DNA of 64,000 nt from Fen-1362 sp964597035 (GTDB lineage: Bacteria > Planctomycetota > Phycisphaerae > Sedimentisphaerales > Anaerobacaceae). A program made the translations under genes and the position numbers. Location: NCBI GenBank assembly GCA_964597035.1, contig CAZQWM010000008.1, positions 1 to 64,000 on the forward strand, given 5' to 3'. Position 1 is the stretch's first letter. Each line of letters starts with the position of its first letter. Of the stretch, positions 60,006 to 64,000 are shown piece by piece. The notes beneath the pieces are model-generated. The model was not told the origin of the DNA and searched no databases. It saw nothing but the letters and a program-made list of their open reading frames with translations.

Positions 60006-60703
60006 TTGCTTACGTTTTCCCCTAATAGAACTATCTCTATTGTGTTTTCATCTGTCCGGCTGGCGCTATCCTGCCTGCTTGTCGAAAACGCTCCAGATGC
60101 GGCCACGCTCGCCGTTGATATACCGAATCTGCTCCGCTCCAGTCCGCCTTTGGTTGTTAAGTAATCCACCACTGCCAGCATCCGTGAAGGTCCAATCTGG
60201 TCGTCAGCCGGAGACCGTGCAGCCCTGTGTTCGCCTATAATCACGCCGTTGGGCACCTTGTTCAGGTAAGCCGCAAGAACGTCCAGAATCTCCCGGCCCT
60301 GTGGAGACAATGTTGCTGCCCTCCCCGCAAAAATCTTGCTCGATGGTATCAGAAAAACTCTCGGCGCGTATGGGTCACGAAAACCCGTTGTCTCTTTCAG
60401 CCAGCCGCCTGGCCCCTGTTCTAATGTCGCGTGCTCACTGCCTTCCAGGGCGCCCTCGACCGGGTCCCTCTTCATAATAGTTGCAAGATTGTTGCGGTAC
60501 ATCTGGTCCGCCCACTTGAACCCGGGCATTACCCTGCGAAATGCGTTGCTCAACCCCGGTATGGTCTCAACCCCTATCGATGAAAACGTCATCAAAAGCA
60601 CGAAAAATGTCAGAAGCAGCGTCAGGCAGTCGCTGAATGTAACCATCCACTCCGGTGCGCCTGATGTGTCGTCTGCCGGCGGTGGCTTCTTGTTAAATCC
60701 CAT
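60002..60703 (-). CDS. motB: Flagellar stator protein MotB
   Basis: A 233-aa stator subunit. The membrane helix PEWMVTFSDCLTLLLTFFVL carries the conserved Asp (D25) that takes up the proton or ion. The periplasmic part has an OmpA-like peptidoglycan-binding domain (about 135-225: LSPQGREILDVLAAYLNKVP; GEHRAARSPADDQIGPSRML). Its start touches the motA stop by 1 bp. Works with MotA at 60703. Confidence 0.93.
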   Translation of the reverse strand: MGFNKKPPPADDTSGAPEWMVTFSDCLTLLLTFFVLLMTFSSIGVETIPGLSNAFRRVMPGFKWADQMYRNNLATIMKRDPVEGALEGSEHATLEQGPGGWLKETTGFRDPYAPRVFLIPSSKIFAGRAATLSPQGREILDVLAAYLNKVPNGVIIGEHRAARSPADDQIGPSRMLAVVDYLTTKGGLERSRFGISTASVAASGAFSTSRQDSASRTDENTIEIVLLGENVSK

Positions 60704-61473
60704 TACACGTTGGCCTTTACTTCTTTGCGTCTGCTCTGCGACACGAATACCTGCATCTTCTCGCGAACTATGGTGGGGCTTTCTCCCTCGGATACCGCGC
60801 AGATTCCCTCCACAATCATCTCCTTGGCCGTAACCTCCGCCTTGGAGTAAAGTCCCAGTTTGCCCGCCAACGGAATGAAAATCAGATTCGCCGACATCGC
60901 CCCATAGAACGTCGTAATCAATGCGACTGCCATTCCGGCCCCGATTGATTCCGGCGAGGTCATGTTACGCAGCATCTGAACCAGACCGATTAGCGTCCCT
61001 ATCATTCCGAACGCCGGCGCCGCCGAACCCATAAACTCCAATATCTTCTTGCCCGTCGAATGCCTGTCCTGAAGGTACTGGATTTCCATCGACATTATGT
61101 CCCTGATTGAATCGCCGTTCTGTCCGTCGACAAGCATTTGTAGTGCTCGACCTAAAAATGCGTCATTGGCCTTGGGAATTTCCTGCTCTAAAGCAAGTGC
61201 GCCGTCACGCTTGTTGATGGCGGCGTAGTTGACCATAAGCTGAATCAGCTCCGACTGTGAGGGTATCTTGGTCACAATCGTTTTCTTGATGACCGAGAAT
61301 ATCCCCACAAACTGCGGCAGCGAAAAGTGTATCATTGTCGCGCAGAGCATCCCGCCTATGGTGATTGCCATCGCGGGATAATCGATGAATATCTTCCAGC
61401 TTCCGCCGGATAGTATTGCCCAGCCGATTAGTAAAAAACCGAAAATTACTCCTGCTATTGTTGTAGGGTCCAT
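60703..61473 (-). CDS. motA: Flagellar stator protein MotA
   Basis: A 256-aa protein from the ATG at 61473; the ORF extends upstream inside the MotE-like gene, but that is not used. It has four membrane segments, the cytoplasmic loop SELIQLMVNYAAINKRDGAL and the conserved AFGMIGTLIGLVQMLRNMTS then GAGMAVALITTFYGAMSANL, which match MotA/PomA. It begins 3 bp after the upstream stop. Torque-generating stator. Confidence 0.95.
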   Translation of the reverse strand: MDPTTIAGVIFGFLLIGWAILSGGSWKIFIDYPAMAITIGGMLCATMIHFSLPQFVGIFSVIKKTIVTKIPSQSELIQLMVNYAAINKRDGALALEQEIPKANDAFLGRALQMLVDGQNGDSIRDIMSMEIQYLQDRHSTGKKILEFMGSAAPAFGMIGTLIGLVQMLRNMTSPESIGAGMAVALITTFYGAMSANLIFIPLAGKLGLYSKAEVTAKEMIVEGICAVSEGESPTIVREKMQVFVSQSRRKEVKANV

Positions 61474-61475
61474 AT

Positions 61476-62189
61476 CTATTTCTGCTCTACTATTTCTTTT
61501 AGTCTCTGACAGAGAACTGCCGTCAGCTTCGGTTCCGTCGCAACCAGCTCTGCGAGAAGCTTCGCCTTGGTCCTCTCCGTCATATAGAATAAAATTTTCA
61601 CGGCGTCGTCCATCGCTCCGCCACGCACTCTGCCGGTCTCCACTTGACTGGCACACATGTTACGTATAATTTTGCTTGCGCTGGCCGGGTCCATCTTGTC
61701 GTAGGTGGCCGCTATACTGGCCAGGTTCGCCTTTTCACTCTCTTCTATCTGCGTCCGTGTTTCCAGCAGTAGCTTTCTCTGCTCCTTAAGGTTCACCACC
61801 AGAGTTGCCAGCTCAACGCGTATCCCGTTCAGCTCGTCGATATCGTTCTTTAACGTCTCCTGGGTCATCTGGAGTCTCGCCTCGCGAACCTCCAGCCCTC
61901 TGACCTTGCCCTGGTAATCGTTTATCTTTTCACGCACCTCGTAAACGAGACTGTTGAGCCGTTTTTCACTAAGACCTTTTTTTGTTTCCCTCCTCTCGGT
62001 AATTTGCATATCCGCGGGGAAAACGGCGGTGCTTTCGACCGTTGGCTGTTCGGGCGTTTCAGTTTGTTGGGATGCAGCCGGCTCCGGCGGTGGCGGGGCG
62101 GGACCCAGGAGCATAAACGCCGCCGCAAATGTCACCCCGAAGCTCAAAAGTCCCGCTCCGGCCGCGATTATTATCTGTTTCTTGTTCAC
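61476..62189 (-). CDS. MotE-like membrane protein
   Basis: A 237-aa protein: one membrane segment (7-29), a Pro/Thr-rich linker, a long coiled coil (about 75-150, LTLVVNLKEQRKLLLE-type heptads) and a C-terminal MgtE-N-like helical domain (about 155-230, ATYDKMDPASASKIIRNMCA; DDAVKILFYMTERTKAKLLA). This is the layout of MotE-type and FliG-related proteins seen between fliJ and motA in several phyla. It may help fold or recruit stator proteins. Confidence 0.75.
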   Translation of the reverse strand: MNKKQIIIAAGAGLLSFGVTFAAAFMLLGPAPPPPEPAASQQTETPEQPTVESTAVFPADMQITERRETKKGLSEKRLNSLVYEVREKINDYQGKVRGLEVREARLQMTQETLKNDIDELNGIRVELATLVVNLKEQRKLLLETRTQIEESEKANLASIAATYDKMDPASASKIIRNMCASQVETGRVRGGAMDDAVKILFYMTERTKAKLLAELVATEPKLTAVLCQRLKEIVEQK

Positions 62190-62219
62190 TTTTAGTCTCC
62201 TGTCAAACGCCCGGACGTA

Positions 62220-62708
62220 TCAAATCACGCCGTCCTGCTCTTCTATACCGCCGTCTTTTTTGTCCCTGATACTCTCACGCGCAAAACCTACGGTCGCCAT
62301 CTCGTCAAGCTGCTTCTGTTCGAGTTTGTCCTGTGCTTCAATGAAGTCCTTCTTCGCCTGTTCTCTCAGGCGTTCGAGACTCTCCTTGAATCGCCTGATT
62401 TTCATCACTTCGGCTATCTTGCTTCTCTGTTGTTGTTCGAGCTTCTCGACGCTCGCTTTGAGCTGCTTGATTCGTTCGTCCGTTGCCGCCGAATGCCGTA
62501 GAAAAAATTCCTGTTTGCCTAATCGGTGCATCGGGTCCTCATTGGCTATTCCATCGAGTATGTCCCGCAGGATTCTCTGCTGTGAAAGCAGCTCACCGCG
62601 TTTAGCCGTAAGTTTCTCTGTTATTGCAAAGAGCTCTTGGGTCTTAATCTGTTCCTGTTTCGTCCTTATATCGAGCACACGCTGCAGGCGCCATACGAAT
62701 CGCCTCAT
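62220..62708 (-). CDS. fliJ: Flagellar export protein FliJ
   Basis: A 162-aa coiled-coil protein. FVWRLQRVLDIRTKQEQIKT at the start is the usual FliJ opening, followed by a long antiparallel coiled coil. FliJ forms the stalk of the export ATPase FliI and lies directly downstream of fliI here, as in most flagellar operons. Confidence 0.88.
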   Translation of the reverse strand: MRRFVWRLQRVLDIRTKQEQIKTQELFAITEKLTAKRGELLSQQRILRDILDGIANEDPMHRLGKQEFFLRHSAATDERIKQLKASVEKLEQQQRSKIAEVMKIRRFKESLERLREQAKKDFIEAQDKLEQKQLDEMATVGFARESIRDKKDGGIEEQDGVI

Positions 62709-62726
62709 CTAATTATTCCCTGAATT

Positions 62727-64000
62727 TTAATTACCGAGCAGCCGGTCCCAAGTCTCCGTTATGGCCTTCATCTGGCCGACGGTCTCTCGCAGTTCGGTCC
62801 TCTGCCGAACCGGCTGCACTAAAAAATTCCTTATCTGGTCAATCAGGGCGATGGCCCCGTCGATTCTACGGTTGCTGCCCGGCGAAAATGCCCCGATGTT
62901 GATAAGGTCCTCGGCGTCGGCGTAAGTGGCGTATATCTCCCGCACTTTTTTCGCCGCCGTTTTGTGCTCCTTGCTCGTCACCACCGGCATCAGCCGGCTC
63001 ACGCTTGCTAAAATATCCACCGCCGGAAAATATCCTCGCTCCGCCAGTTTTCTCGATAGCACTATGTGCCCGTCTAACAAACTCCTTGCGCTGTCCGCCA
63101 CGGGGTCCGTCAGGTCGTCGTTTTCCACTAAGACCGTCAGTATCCCCGTAATGCTGCCGTTCTCGGCACGCCCCAGACGCTCCACCAGCCGAGGCATTAG
63201 TGAAAAAACGCTCGGGCAGTATCCTTTTGTTGCCGGCGGCTCGCCCGCGGCAAGCCCTATCTCTCGCTGGGCCTGTGCAAAACGCGTCAGTGAGTCCATC
63301 ATAAATAGCACGTTCCTGCCGCGGTCTCTGAAATACTCGGCAACCGTTACTGCCACAAATGCCGCCTTGACCCGCTGAATGGGCGGTGAATCCGACGTCG
63401 CCACTATGACCACGCTGCGGGACAATCCTTCCGGCCCAAGGTCATTGTCTAAAAATTCACGAACCTCCCGGCCACGCTCGCCTATCAGCGCCACCACGTT
63501 GACGTCGGCCTCGCTCGAGTTGGCGATGTCGCCTAACAAAACACTCTTGCCGACGCCGCTTCCCGAAAAAATCCCGATACGCTGACCCTTGCCGCACGTC
63601 AGCAGTCCGTCTATCGACCGGATACCCAGTGGAAGCGGCTCGCTTATCTTCGTGCGGCTCAATGGCGGCGGACTGCTCGTGTCAAGCGCCCGCTTGTCGG
63701 CTCCCTGCAGCGACCCTTTGCCGTCGATTGGTTCGCCAAGCCCGTTGATGACTCTGCCGAGAATGCCTTCGCTTAGCATAATCGTTCGCGGAGTCGTTCT
63801 CGCCGTCACTGTGTCGCCGGGCGATATACCGTCTATGTGCGCGAGTGGCAGCAGAATCAAATGGTCTTTTTGAAAACCGACGACTTCCGCCAGAACACGC
63901 CTGCCGTCGCGAATATGAATACCGCACAGCTCACCAAGACCGACTATCGGGCCGTTCGATTCAACAGTCAGCCCGGACACCCTTACGACCGTGCCCTGGC
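62727..64000 (-). CDS. fliI: Flagellum-specific ATPase FliI, cut by window edge
   Basis: The C-terminal 424 or so residues of the export ATPase. Walker A is GSGVGKS, followed by VVALIGERGREVREFLDNDL, VVIVATSDSPPIQRVKAAFV, MMDSLTRFAQAQREIGLAAG and PPATKGYCPSVFSLMPRLVE, all FliI signatures. The frame stays open to 64000 through TVVRVSGLTVESNGP, the conserved FliI N-terminal strand. The GTG at 63980 is therefore an internal Val codon, and the real start lies beyond the right edge. Confidence 0.95.
   Translation of the reverse strand, partial: QGTVVRVSGLTVESNGPIVGLGELCGIHIRDGRRVLAEVVGFQKDHLILLPLAHIDGISPGDTVTARTTPRTIMLSEGILGRVINGLGEPIDGKGSLQGADKRALDTSSPPPLSRTKISEPLPLGIRSIDGLLTCGKGQRIGIFSGSGVGKSVLLGDIANSSEADVNVVALIGERGREVREFLDNDLGPEGLSRSVVIVATSDSPPIQRVKAAFVAVTVAEYFRDRGRNVLFMMDSLTRFAQAQREIGLAAGEPPATKGYCPSVFSLMPRLVERLGRAENGSITGILTVLVENDDLTDPVADSARSLLDGHIVLSRKLAERGYFPAVDILASVSRLMPVVTSKEHKTAAKKVREIYATYADAEDLINIGAFSPGSNRRIDGAIALIDQIRNFLVQPVRQRTELRETVGQMKAITETWDRLLGN

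Noticed and set aside
63978..63980. GTG as the fliI start codon
   Set aside because: The frame is open upstream and encodes the conserved FliI N-terminal strand, so the gene begins outside the window.

Overview
The window joins two different things: a mobile element at the left (about 1-8753) and a chromosomal flagellar and chemosensory-type region (about 8900-64000). The organism is a flagellated diderm: P-ring and L-ring genes (flgI, flgH, flgA), lipoproteins with lipoboxes and outer-membrane-type assembly genes are present. Sigma-54-type promoters and two sigma-54 activators sit among the flagellar genes. The gene order, the TPR-rich proteins and the giant glycosyltransferases suggest Planctomycetota, perhaps Phycisphaerae; this is an inference from style of gene content, not from a marker gene.

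Mobile element. A CRISPR array (seven identical 36-bp repeats, six 30-bp spacers, possibly continuing past the left edge) lies downstream of a 472-aa Cas12f-type effector gene. No cas1, cas2 or cas4 is visible. A structured, gene-free 223-bp gap between the two is where a tracrRNA would be expected. Divergent from the effector runs a block of element genes: an 842-aa orphan protein, small ORFs, an AlpA-type HTH protein, a primase-polymerase, a small XRE regulator with an apparently leaderless promoter, and a tyrosine integrase. The integrase ORF reads directly into the 5' half of a tRNA-Arg(CCU) gene, which marks the right attachment site. The left end lies outside the window.

Flank (8900-12700). 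A small LuxR-type HTH protein, a CBS/PAS histidine kinase, a membrane-anchored coiled-coil protein and a zinc-ribbon protein.

Flagellar block A (13300-27943, all minus). Transcription runs from a TPR gene at 26217, preceded by a sigma-54 promoter, through a second TPR gene, a sigma-54 activator, fliL, fliM, fliN, flhA, a small membrane gene, fliA (sigma-28), small unknown genes, two lipoproteins and a FlgM-like anti-sigma gene with a terminator after it. A second sigma-54 activator (26501-27943) sits at the head.

Flagellar block B (28416-55487, plus). A consensus sigma-54 promoter drives flgD, flgE, a membrane protein, flgF, flgG, flgA, flgH, flgI, flgJ, flgN, flgK and flgL (rod, hook, rings, hook-filament junction). 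A second sigma-54-like promoter then precedes a glycosylation island: three glycosyltransferase genes (one of 2340 aa with six GT-A-like domains), a TPR protein, a FlgN/FliT-like chaperone and a sulfatase-fold enzyme. fliD, the filament cap, follows.

Flagellar block C (55517-64000, all minus). fliI (cut by the right edge), fliJ, a MotE-like gene, motA, motB and a MotB paralogue lacking the proton-binding Asp; then a hairpin, a sigma-54-like promoter, and fliO, fliP, fliQ, fliR and flhB (export gate). Together blocks A-C give a nearly complete export gate, motor, rod-hook and cap. The basal-body genes fliE, fliF, fliG, fliH, flgB, flgC and the flagellins are not in the window.
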